In this document: positions 38,672-49,100 of the stretch, in pieces
Layout of the letters: each line of letters begins with the position of its first letter
How positions within the stretch are numbered: position 1 is the stretch's first letter
NCBI GenBank assembly: GCA_013396915.1
Contig: VWZL01002577.1
Location: forward strand, 835,828-899,827
Length of the DNA: 64,000 nt
Source: Stercorarius parasiticus
Taxonomy: Eukaryota > Chordata > Aves > Charadriiformes > Stercorariidae
Direction: 5' to 3'
Translations under genes and position numbers: made by a program
Notes under the pieces: generated by a model
Databases searched by the model: none
What the model was told of the DNA's origin: nothing
What the model saw: the letters and a program-made list of their open reading frames with translations, nothing else

Positions 38672-39620
38672 CTACCAGTCTTTTAAATACCTCCGGGGAT
38701 GGGGATTCAACCACTTCCCTGGGCAGTTCCAATGTTTGATAACCTTTTTTGTGAAGAAAATTTTCCTAACTTCCATCCTAAACCTCCCCTGGTGCAAATT
38801 GAGACCACTTCCTCTTGTCCTGTCACTTATTACTTGAGAGAAGAGATCAGCCCCCACCTTGCTATAACCTCATTCCAGGTAGTTGTAGAGAGTGATAAGG
38901 TCTCCCCTAAGCCTCCAGACTAAACATTCCCAATTCCCTCAGCTGCTCCTCATAAGACTTGTGCTCTAGACCCCTCACCAGCTTTATTACCCTTCTTTGG
39001 ATGTGCTCCAGCACTTCGATGTCTTTCTTGCAGTGAGGGGCCCCAAAATGAACATGGTACTCAAGGTGCAGTCTCACCAGTGCCGAGCACAGGGGGACAA
39101 TCACTTCCCTAGTCCTGGTGGCCATGCTATTCCTGATACAGGCCAGGATGCTATTGGCCTTCTTGGCCACCTAGGCACATTGCTGGCTCATATCCAGCCA
39201 GCTGTTGACCAACACCCCCATGTCCTTTTCTGCCAGGCAGCTCTCCAGCCACTCTTCCTCAAGCCTATAGTGCTGCGTGGGGTTGTTGTGACCCAAGTGC
39301 AGCACCCAGCACTTGGCCTTGTTGAATCTCAAACCATTGGCCTTTGACCATTGATCCAGCCTGTCCAGATCCCTCTTTAAAGACTTGCATGCTGAGCACA
39401 TCCCCAGCTCCCTCAGTATCCTTGTGTGGAGCCCATCCAGCCCCATAGACGTGTGTGTACAAGTGCTGTAGCAGCTCACTCACCAATTCCCATTGGATTT
39501 TGGGGACTTCAATTTGCTCCCCATCCCTGTCTTCTCACTCAGGGAGCTGGCTACTTAGGGGACAACTGGTCCTACTACTAAAGACTGAGGCAAAGAAGGC
39601 ATTTAGTACCTCAGCCTTTT
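38672..39620 (-). pseudogene. CR1 reverse-transcriptase remnant lacking the catalytic core
   Basis: In the sense direction the order is a block translating near KAEVLNAFFA (about 39620-39570), then GLDGLHTRILRELG (about 39440-39400), and then directly LKRDLDRLDQWSKANGLRFN and KCWVLHLGH (about 39390-39290). Next come [16 protein letters not shown] (39170 onward), [15 protein letters not shown] residues, and the C-terminal block ending near 38680. In CR1 proteins about 200 residues, including the palm motifs A and FADD, lie between the second and third blocks, so that part has been deleted. Later frames are also shifted. No activity is possible. Confidence 0.82.
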
Positions 39621-39638
39621 CCTCAGCCTTGGTCACTT

Positions 39639-39659
39639 CCCTGCCCCACCCCACCCCCC
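39639..39659 (-). other. G-quadruplex motif at the 5' end of the CR1 copy
   Basis: On the minus strand there are four G runs of 6, 4, 4 and 3 separated by loops of 1, 1 and 2 bases. This fits the standard G3+N1-7 rule with very short loops, which usually give stable quadruplexes. It sits just inside the 5' end of the element as present here. Confidence 0.7.
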
Positions 39660-39662
39660 ATC

Positions 39663-42600
39663 TAATAAAGGATGGAGTTCCAAATAAGTGCTTATATGAG
39701 TATAAACTATTTCAAGAGTCAGATAATTTATTTGAATTTTGTCTTGCTTTTTTGTCTTACTCTGTTTTGAACAGTCAGATATATGTACTACAACAATTAA
39801 AATTTTTTTATGCTTTCACTCTTCTGTTCACCTCTGCAATGAACAAATACCCCAGCATATGTTTTATGTGAAAAGTGAAGTCCAGGCTATTCAACAATAA
39901 AGAATCCCCAGCCCTTTCGTAAGATGAAAGACCATTGTTCTGACTGTTTTGGGTAATTGTCTTCTCCATACAATTCTTCTCTTGCAGTTTCTAAATGTGT
40001 GTAGTATAATATCTATTTTCTTTTTCAAAATTACTGCCTTTTCCTTTATACTATTTGGCAACTGTATTCTTGAAGTTAGCTACAGATTCCTAAAGAAATA
40101 GATATACTTGTAGATAAAAACATATGTGTAAAACCTGGCCTAGTCTACACTGGCTTATTCAGCAAAGTCTTAAAAAATGAAATAATATGGCAAACAAGCT
40201 ATCATGTCATCTGGAAGAATTGGTCCCCTCAGACCAGCATTAAGACAAAGTACAATGTGAGAAAAATTGCAGCACGGATTGTCCCATGTCTGCCTGCTAA
40301 GAGAACATAAGGCCGCAGCCTGTTTATCTTCATCCTTTCACCACAGCTAGAACTGAGACGGAAGAATGAGAATGAGAAATTAAATTTTATTCAAACAGAA
40401 TTTATAATAGATTTTTTCTTTCATGAAACATTTATGTAACTGAATATAGTATATATGGAGATTCCTGAATTCAAAATGACCAAAGGATTCTGTTTCCCAG
40501 AAAAATCCACCTACTTTCTGTTAAACTCAGCACATCTATTAAAAAAAAAACCAAAACCGAAACAACAAAACCCCAAACCAAATCACTTCCTTTTCTTGTA
40601 CTAGTGATGGTGGCCACAAATTAAAAAACCACACTTCCTTTCAGCAGCAGCTGAGAGGAGTTAATTTGGAAAAGTTTCTAAGCCCTGCTGAGTTCTGAGG
40701 TAATGTTTGCAGTTTTTAATATAATTATTTTTCGGCATTTATGAGAAGTACTGCCAGCATTACTTACTGGACAGTGTCTTTCAGCAAGGAAGCTTTAAAA
40801 ATCTTGAATTTTCCCAGTAGTCTGTTGAAGTAACATGTAATATTTTGCTTTGTTTTGTTTCTTATTATTCTGAATAAATGGAAGTCACACTGAGTTTGGG
40901 GTCCAAATATAACAAATCTACATTACTCAGAAAGAAAAAAAAAAAGATATTAAATCCAGGAAATAAGACTTTCTCCACATCAGGGTAAGCACTTTGAACT
41001 ATTTGTGCATTAAAGTTTTCAGTGATGAACAGTTCATATTATGATTAATTTACCACATAGATTTAATGTAAGTTTAAACCTCTTTGGGCTTTTTTTTATT
41101 AGCTTCAATAACATCCTGTGCTTGTGCCAGTCATCTTTCCTGTGTAATACACTTCACAGTCTCAGGGTTTAGATACACATGTGGTGGTGAATTTGCTTCT
41201 GCTCACAAGCAGAAGAGAGTTTGTGGTTTCAGTTTGTTGATTTATGTGGCAAACTTCTGTACCATTCAGACACACCTTGACCAGTTGGTATTTATCTATT
41301 CTGACGAGTGATTTTGATTTCATTTAAATGAAGTTAAACTTTGTTAATCTTATAATCATTAATCTAATACCCTTAGAGTAAAATGGTGGCCCTTCTGAAT
41401 TTAGTGGCAAAACTGTGAGTGAAACCAATAGTTGAAACAGCTGAAAGAAACAAAATATCTCATTAACCGGAAATGTTTAAAATTTGGTTCCAGCCTGAAT
41501 GTGCTCCAGGGAAATCCCACAGTGCCGGTTAGTTAACCAAGTGCCTGGAAATGCTGGGGTCACCAGCCTGCTTTCTAAGTGCTGTGTCAGAGCTCTCTAG
41601 CAGGGAGAGTTGGGGCTCCCACAGCTCTGTGGTTGTGAGAATGGACGCCCTGGAGCAACTGGGTTGCAGTGGAGCCATAGGCCTTGGAAAACCCAGGGAA
41701 CCACTCCAGAATTGAATATCCCACAAGTGCTGATAGAGATGTATGATGAACCCCAGCAGCTTTCTGCAAATGTATACAAAGCTTCATTGACACCCTTAAT
41801 CTCATTTACCTAATGCTTGCACTCCAGACAGCAAGTCAGCAGTTTTCAACATAATCCTGTTTCACTGAAGAGTAAGGCCAGGTGTCATGCTAGCAAGCAC
41901 CTCAAACAAAGGTCCCTGGTGGTGTCCTTGAAACAGACGAAGTAGAGCACACTAAACCCTGATATTTTTCATAGTTTAATGAAAGGCAGCTACTGATATG
42001 TTAATCCTCTAATTTTAAAAATATTTCTTTAAAAGATATTATTTTTTTCTAATTTGAGACAATTGGATTGTGATGATATATGCATCCAAGATTTGTTGCA
42101 GGGTGAATTATTGGAGTTCAAATACTGGAGTCTAGTTTTCTTGAAGGTTATGGAGTTTTAGTTTGGACCGGCCTACTACAGATGTGAAGTCACCGAACAG
42201 GAAACAATCTGGGTTAGTGTGGCTAGAGTGTTCTCAGTACTTTATCAGGTAGTTTAAGCCCAGGTTCAGTGATGAGGACATTATATTGCAGTCACATTGT
42301 CTGAAAACTGGTTAGAGAGAGGCTTTAGTATTCTGTTTTGTATAGAGCCATCACTGTTGGGTAATGACCCACTCTTGGGACTCTTAAGAACTATTACAGT
42401 ACAATAACAATTCCCACAGAGCATCAAGCATTTCATATTCTCAGTAGTTTAACTACTTTTGATAGAGCTCAAAATCTTTGTTTATACTGCTTCCTGCCAA
42501 TTAATACCCCAAGCAGCATTTACTTTTATAACTTTTAAAGACTTTCCACCGTAAATAAAACCAAAATGCTTATGGTACAATTTCCAGTGAAGAGCAATAA

Positions 42601-43779
42601 CACATTATAAATTTCTTATAATTCATTATTCAATTAACACGTCATAAAAACTGGTTCCTTTCTTTAAAAGTTCAAATTAAATTGAACTTGTATTTTTTTT
42701 TTTTAATTTGAAAAAGATCTCTCTCTTTTTTTTCTTTCTTTATTTATTTGCATTTGCCTCAGGCCTGGTATGGAAATGAAAACTGGATACTTCATCCAGC
42801 TTCAGATACTAACAGGAAGCAGTTGAAGTTTTGTGAAAGTCTGCTCTGGTGAGATGTGACATTGCACAGAAAAAAATTAAGACACAGATATTAATGTAAA
42901 GGAATTTTTTTATAGTTTTACCCATTTAAGCAAAAATGAAGGTGTGTTCCTCAATAGGATAAAATAGTTCATCTCTTAGATAAGACTGTTTCATTTCTCA
43001 GTTGTAATGGATGGAGATATTGAAAAAAGCCAAGAAAATGAAGACTTGAACACTCAACTTGGAAGGAAATGTAGAACTCAGGTCAATGCCACAAATATTG
43101 CTGAGCAATGCCATGCAGTATATAGCTTCTGTATTGACTTGAAGAGACAGCTCATGCATTTTCAAAGAGGCAATAAAATAGGTAACATCATGCGATACAT
43201 ATGGCAATGAGGGACTAAAGGAATCAGTATTCTTTTCAACTTTTTCTTCCTACTGCATCTAGGCTAAAGGTATGCTCTGTACCTAAGTAAAATCTAATTT
43301 TCATTCTTGATTTCATCAGCTTTGAAGACAAAGAGTAATAGACAATTTATGTCCCTTCAAAGCAAATAGAGGCTGTTTCTCTTGGAATCCACTATGGCAA
43401 TAGATAAAATATCTGGATAATTTAGCACACCACAATAGCAAAGAGAAAGAGAGGAAAGATTATCATAACCAAACCATTTTATCAGGATATGGCTTTTGTC
43501 TCACCTCCTGCACTTAACTGGGATACTAATAGAGAAGCACATGACTTTTCCTGAGTTACTCACAGCCTTGTGCCAACTCACTTTCTGCTGTCACTGCAAA
43601 GAGACAAGACTTTGGTGAGCATCAGATGGGAATCATATTGAACACAACCTTTCCAAAAGACATTTTCTGGAAATCTGTGGGCATCAGGGAAAGCATTTGG
43701 ACTCTGGAGAAAACGTCACAAACACTGACTTGAATTGTCAGAACATAACCATAGCTGAATGAAGAGCAGAAAGCCAGGG
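39663..43779. other. Unique non-coding DNA
   Basis: AT-rich DNA with an A-rich/CC tract (40541-40582), a slightly GC-richer part (about 41480-41720), a pyrimidine tract (42718-42745) and an exon-like stretch (43002-43181). No transposon is recognised. Confidence 0.5.
43002..43181 (+). other. Exon-like open stretch with splice-like borders
   Basis: A good acceptor (CTGTTTCATTTCTCAG ending at 43001) is followed by 180 bases that are open in one frame, and then by a donor-like G/GTAACA (GT at 43182-43183). The frame begins with two leftover bases and ends with one, so the reading frame would be preserved if the exon were skipped or included. The peptide begins VMDGDIEKSQENEDLNTQLG and continues with RKCRTQVNATNIAEQCHAV. 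It is hydrophilic and possibly helical, and I recognise no family. The frame on the opposite strand is also open, which weakens the case. Confidence 0.18.
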
Positions 43780-43789
43780 CTGGCAGAAT

Positions 43790-44963
43790 ATGGGATGGGT
43801 TGACTGGGTGGAATACAGAGAAACTCTTCAAGTGACCAGGAAAAAGATTAGGCAAGCTAAAGCCCAGATAGAATTAAATCTGACTAGGGCCATCAAGGAC
43901 AAGAAGAAAAACTTCTATAAGTACGTCAGGGGTAAAGGCAAGACTAGGGAAGATGTGGTCCCTCTCAGGAAGGAGACAGGAGACCTGGTCACACAGGATA
44001 TGGAGAAGGCTGAGGTGCTGAATGACTTTTTTGCCTTGGTCTTCACCAGCAGGGGCCCCAACCTCACCACCCAAGTTGCAGGATGCAAAGGCAGGGTCTA
44101 TGAGAATGAAGAACNNNNNNNNNNNNNNNNNNNNNNNNNNNNNNNNNNNNNNNNNNNNNNNNNNNNNNNNNNNNNNNNNNNNNNNNNNNNNNNNNNNNNN
44201 NNNNNNNNNNNNNNNNNNNNNNNNNNNNNNNNNNNNNNNNNNNNNNNNNNNNNNNNNNNNNNNNNNNNNNNNNNNNNNNNNNNNNNNNNNNNNNNNNNNN
44301 NNNNNNNNNNNNNNNNNNNNNNNNNNNNNNNNNNNNNNNNNNNNNNNNNNNNNNNNNNNNNNNNNNNNNNNNNNNNNNNNNNNNNNNNNNNNNNNNNNNN
44401 NNNNNNNNNNNNNNNNNNNNNNNNNNNNNNNNNNNNNNNNNNNNNNNNNNNNNNNNNNNNNNNNNNNNNNNNNNNNNNNNNNNNNNNNNNNNNNNNNNNN
44501 NNNNNNNNNNNNNNNNNNNNNNNNNNNNNNNNNNNNNNNNNNNNNNNNNNNNNNNNNNNNNNNNNNNNNNNNNNNNNNNNNNNNNNNNNNNNNNNNNNNN
44601 NNNNNNNNNNNNNNNNNNNNNNNNNNNNNNNNNNNNNNNNNNNNNNNNNNNNNNNNNNNNNNNNNNNNNNNNNNNNNNNNNNNNNNNNNNNNNNNNNNNN
44701 NNNNNNNNNNNNNNNNNNNNNNNNNNNNNNNNNNNNNNGCTTTCCAGTACCTAAAGGGGGCCTACAGGAAGGATGGGGAGGGACTCTTTATCAGGGAGTG
44801 CAGCGACGGGACACGGGGTAATGGCCTCAAACTGAAAGAGGGCAGATTTAGATTAGATGTTAGGAAGAAATTCTTTATTGTGAGGGTGGTGAGGCACTGG
44901 AACAGGTTGCACAGATGCTGTGGATGCCCCATCCCTGGAATTGTTCAAGGCCAGGCTGGATGA
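43790..44963 (+). pseudogene. CR1 ORF2 remnant with assembly gap
   Basis: The left part is open and reads MGWVDWVEYRETLQVTRKKI, with KAEVLNDFFALVFTSRG at 44008-44058. The right part starts in a different frame with AFQYLKGAYRKDGEGLFIRE (from 44740) and continues to WNRL. The normal P-R-E-V-V-type continuation is then lost through an apparent 2-base deletion near 44911-44916, giving HRCCGCP. The reverse-transcriptase core falls inside the gap and cannot be judged. The frameshift near the end shows the copy is damaged at the C-terminus. Confidence 0.88.
44115..44738. other. Assembly gap (624 N)
   Basis: An unbroken run of N lies inside the CR1 copy. The flanks are the expected left and right parts of one element, so the gap probably reflects collapse or failure to assemble a repeat. 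The flanking frames are not in register across it. Confidence 0.99.
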
Positions 44964-45963
44964 GGCTTTGATCAGCCTGGTCTAGTGGGAGGTGTCCCTG
45001 CCCATGGCAGGCGGGTTGGAACTAGATGATCTTTAAGGTCCCTTCCAACGCAAACCATTCTGTGATTCTGTGATTCTGTAATATAGCATGTCAAATTACA
45101 TGTATTCTTCTGGAAGAAATGTGAAGGACAGCAAGGTCCATTTTCTAAATGTACATAGAGACAGAGAGAAGTGGACTAAACACTCTCCCTCTGAAAAAAT
45201 AGTGATTTCAAACTAATTTTCAAATAAATGATGCTTGTCTTTCATTCTGCTTTTAAGTTCAAATGCAGCTGTGATTTCTCATGACTGAATTGTATGATTT
45301 GATTAATATCTCATTTTTTGAATATTAAATGCTCTGCGTGAAAAATGTCTATGTTGTCTTCAGAGGTGCTTTGGAGTACTTTCCTGATACTCCTCTTTGG
45401 GGAGCAGTAGATTCATCTGCCTTTATTTTTTAACTGTTCTCTTGAATTTACAAAAATAACAGATTATATAACTGAAAAGCTGCCCATGAGGTGTTTTAAA
45501 GGGAATCCAGGGTATTTTGAGGGAATCCAGAGTAAAAATTACTTTATTATGTTTTGCCAGCAGAAATTATTTCCACCGTTAGGTCAATCAGCATCTGAAA
45601 AAAGATTGAAACCATTTTTTCTTGCCTTCTTTAATTCTGTTAGATTTTGATTCATAAATTTATGATGTGACGTTTCTAGAAAACTGGTGCACCATATATA
45701 GTAACTGTGCTAAAAATTATCTCAAGTAATTACCTAAATAAAAGGTTTATCAGCCTTGAATATTCATATATTTCATTGACATCTAAGCGAATAAAGGAGG
45801 CAACCCGGAAACATCAGTATGTTACTAGAATTTAATGTATCCCTTTTTTATTCCCCCCAAAATTTTCATTTTTTTTAACAACTACAATTTTTGTTTGAAT
45901 TGTTGTGTACACGTTGTAATGACCTATCTGATACTTTAATCGCTGTTCTTTTCTTTTTTTCAG

Positions 45964-46156
45964 AGCTGATATTAAAATTCTTGGCCTAGTTTTTATCACA
46001 GATGAAAACTTGTGGACTCAAACATTTTTGACTGGGATGGATATTAAGAATGGCAAGAAACAGTCTTTCAATTTTTTCTTATTTGTTGCACACGGGAACC
46101 AATTCTTTGCCAAAAAAAGAGTGATCGTTTATAACATAAATATGGAAAGAACCTGA
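45964..46156 (+). other. Terminal-exon-like open stretch
   Basis: A strong pyrimidine tract and acceptor (TTCTTTTCTTTTTTTCAG ending at 45963) precede 63 open codons ending in TGA at 46154-46156. An AATAAA lies at 46314-46319, about 160 bases downstream. The peptide begins ADIKILGLVFITDENLWTQT and later reads NFFLFVAHGNQFFAKKR. I recognise no family. In AT-rich DNA each of these signals is common, so this is only a candidate. Confidence 0.15.
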
Positions 46157-49100
46157 TTTTTTGTGCAGATGAATTACATAAGTTTTAAAAATATTTTAAA
46201 AATAGATGTGGTTTTCAGGGTCCTCATTCTGTTTGAACGTATCCTTCCATAAATTTATTGTTATGCATATATAAATTATGGTCATAATTCAAAAAAACAG
46301 AGAAATGTAAGAAAATAAACAAGAAATGTAGTTCACTTAAAAATGGAAGTATTCATTGTGCTTAAGAGTTTTCTAAAAGTTCATACATTGCTACGATTTT
46401 GACTAAAGCCTCTAGCTATTTTGAAATTCCAGTCATTTTTAGTATTATATGATTGATATATAATTTATATTATATAACTGATCCTTAAACTTCTGTCAAG
46501 ATTATACTTCCAGTTACTATTTTTAACAGTTGGTCAGTGCTGAGTCGTAATAAAAAACTTCCAATAAAGAGTCCAAATAATCTTGTCTGGACAAAATGGA
46601 GAGATCTTAAAACACAATGAAAAGGGAAAACAAGAGAACAGATGCTAATATATTGGAAAGACTGAATCCTTGAAAAAAAGCTTGGAGTCTTTCTGAAGCT
46701 TGGTATATAGTAAACAAACTGTCCTTGAAAAGGGAAGGAGTGACTTCACAGTATATCTACTAAATTTTTTTGTGAACCTTTGGTAACCATGTAATTTATG
46801 ACAGTACCTCGACATTGCTTGTATGTTACCACTAATGCTTATTTACTATCCAAGTTGTGACAGTGAAGAATTTCTTAACTTAAAAGTCTCTCATCTCATT
46901 TATAGACTCATTTCTTTGTGGTCATTTTCCAAATTTCATGAGACAAATATGTACTTATTCTTTTCTTTGTATTACAACAGTGCGTGAAATTTACCAAACC
47001 CAACTGCCTAATCCCTTCAAAGGCATATATGCTAAATCCCAAACTCAGCTGAGTCCTTGAATGTGCTTTACTCTACTTCCATCTGGAAAAAAGCATTTGA
47101 GTACTTGTGACTTGATTATTTATAGGATGTTATTTTCTAGTGCGGCTGGAAGTTGCAACAGAAATGTTCTTAAGACTGTGACTCATTGGGGCTTGTTGAG
47201 TCACATGTAATAAACAGGATACTGCTAATATTGTACAACATTTACTCTTAAAGTAACATTTTAAAAAGCACACTTTTTCTCCTTTCTAAGAAAAGAGATT
47301 GACATATGTCCAAAAAAAGGAGGCAAAGGTCCCAGTGAAGTCAGGGGATTTTTTTCTGCTATGCTGATAATGATTTGAAAATGTCCATGTCTCTAAACAC
47401 ACTGAATATAAGACAGCTTTGGTAGACAGGGGCATAGGCCACTTTGAGCAGTCATAGTCATTAGTATTGAACAGCTCTATGTGATCTTTAGATTATTTTG
47501 GAGTTCTTAATTGCACTGGCAAAAAAAATACTCCCTATGGAAGTTAGTCCGATTTCTCACTTTAACTGACTGCTTGCGTAGGTAATAAACACAGGAAGAG
47601 AATTGTAACTCTTTCTTCTTTAAAAAGCAGACAATGTGAAATATTTCCCTTTTTTAGAGAAGTAGTTTCAAGATTGAAAAATGAAAAATAAAGCAAATGC
47701 TATGACAAAAGCTTGTAATATATTTTGCATTTTGAACTATAAAATCCAGCCTTCCTCAGAGACTTTGCATTGCATATTCATGAAAAATGTTATAAGTAAG
47801 GTGATAAGTAGCTTTTAGAAAAGCTTTAAAGCATGTGTTCAGATACTTCCTCCTACTTCCTCCTTCTCAGAGGAGCATCCAGGATGCACTGGATATTGCA
47901 CAACATTTTTTTAGAACTATTTATTTTCCTTAAAGGAGAACAAGTCTACGATGACATAAACATAACGAGATCAATTAGGACCACACTCTGGAAAAGGGAA
48001 GAACTTGTTCAGCACAGTTTATTTTCTATGATTTTGGTTAAGATACAAAATATTCCACAAAGGAAAAAATATAACGAAATAGTTTAAAGCTATATGAAGG
48101 ACAGCTCAGCTTTTTATTCCGGATCAAAGAAAAGTTCTGCCTACCTAAAAATGACTTGTGTTATAGAATCTCCTCCTTTGTAGTGTGTACTGCGTCTGTG
48201 GCCTGTATACAGTTGGAGTAAAGAAATATGGTGTGACCATGGTCCAAGAATATTCAGCTTATAGTTTCACCCGAAATAATTAATAGTAAGATTCGACTAT
48301 TCTAGGAGCTGAAGTCCTTATAACTAATACTAATGTTGATTTTTAGTCCTATAGTTTCTGAACTACTTTGCATAGAACTGGGAAACTCTTAGGGTTGTGA
48401 TTTTGTGTTTCTGAGCTTTCCAGTGATAACATTACCACAACACACTTTTGTGTTCTTTTGAACCAAAAGCACATTTGTCAAGTTTATACACAAGTTTGGT
48501 CATTATCCTTGAGAAAGGGAAGAGTTTAAAATCTGTTATATATTTTAATATTAATAAACACTGTTTCAAATTTACCTTTGGTAACTATTCTGTCAGCAAT
48601 AGAAGACATCTGTCAACATTGAAATAATTTTCCTTGCAATTAAGCTCTAACATGTTTGTAAAGGTAGACGTTATTGCTGACCTGTTCTATAGTAACACTA
48701 AATCCAGTAAAAACTGACATTTTGAGATAACTTGATTCCATATAAATTGTGAAGACTATTCTTTTTAATATCTTCAAAGTTCTTAGATTTTCCTAGTGCT
48801 AGATACAGTCCAAAGCTAAATAAAATGTACTTCAAAGTATTTGACAACACAGAAAAATTTCATCGTGCTTTCAAATTGTTTGCTCAGCTGATAATCATGT
48901 TATTCCAAGTTGTTTAGGTAGCCCACCTAGTGATCAAAGTAATTAGATTGTTATGTCCAGAACAGACTTGCTATATTCTCCTCTCATTATACAAAGTATA
49001 TCTGATGTAAGCTTTTGGGGGTTTTATGCCTAGCAGCATAAAAATAAAGTGATCTATTTGGACTGTATTTAAGAAGTAAGATTATTAGGGCTTTTAGGTT

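Larger units (their letters stand above)
38560..39662 (-). mobile_element. CR1 LINE, minus strand, with internal deletion
   Basis: The plus strand enters through the octamer tail (TCATAGAACCATAGAAT at 38560-38576) and the complement of the 3' signature (GCTTGGAAGGGACC). It runs back through the reverse-transcriptase C-terminus to a block upstream of the palm near 39600. The middle of the reverse transcriptase is missing at about 39390 (see the coding remnant). The sense-strand 5' end is a G-rich run at 39639-39659. Several frameshifts and substitutions indicate moderate age. Confidence 0.93.
43780..45080 (+). mobile_element. CR1 LINE, plus strand, young, interrupted by an assembly gap
   Basis: The left part (43780-44114) carries the linker before the reverse transcriptase and the right part (44739-45080) carries the C-terminus, 3' UTR and octamer tail (TTCTGTGATTCTGTGATTCTG at 45058-45078, given as repeated units). 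Both parts match the CR1 pattern closely with few changes, so the copy is relatively young. The middle is unknown sequence. The 5' boundary is approximate. Confidence 0.95.

Noticed and set aside
44022..44963. Single 313-codon or 343-codon frame across the gap
   Set aside because: Most of the frame is N. The real sequence on the two sides is in different CR1 frames, so no continuous protein can be claimed.
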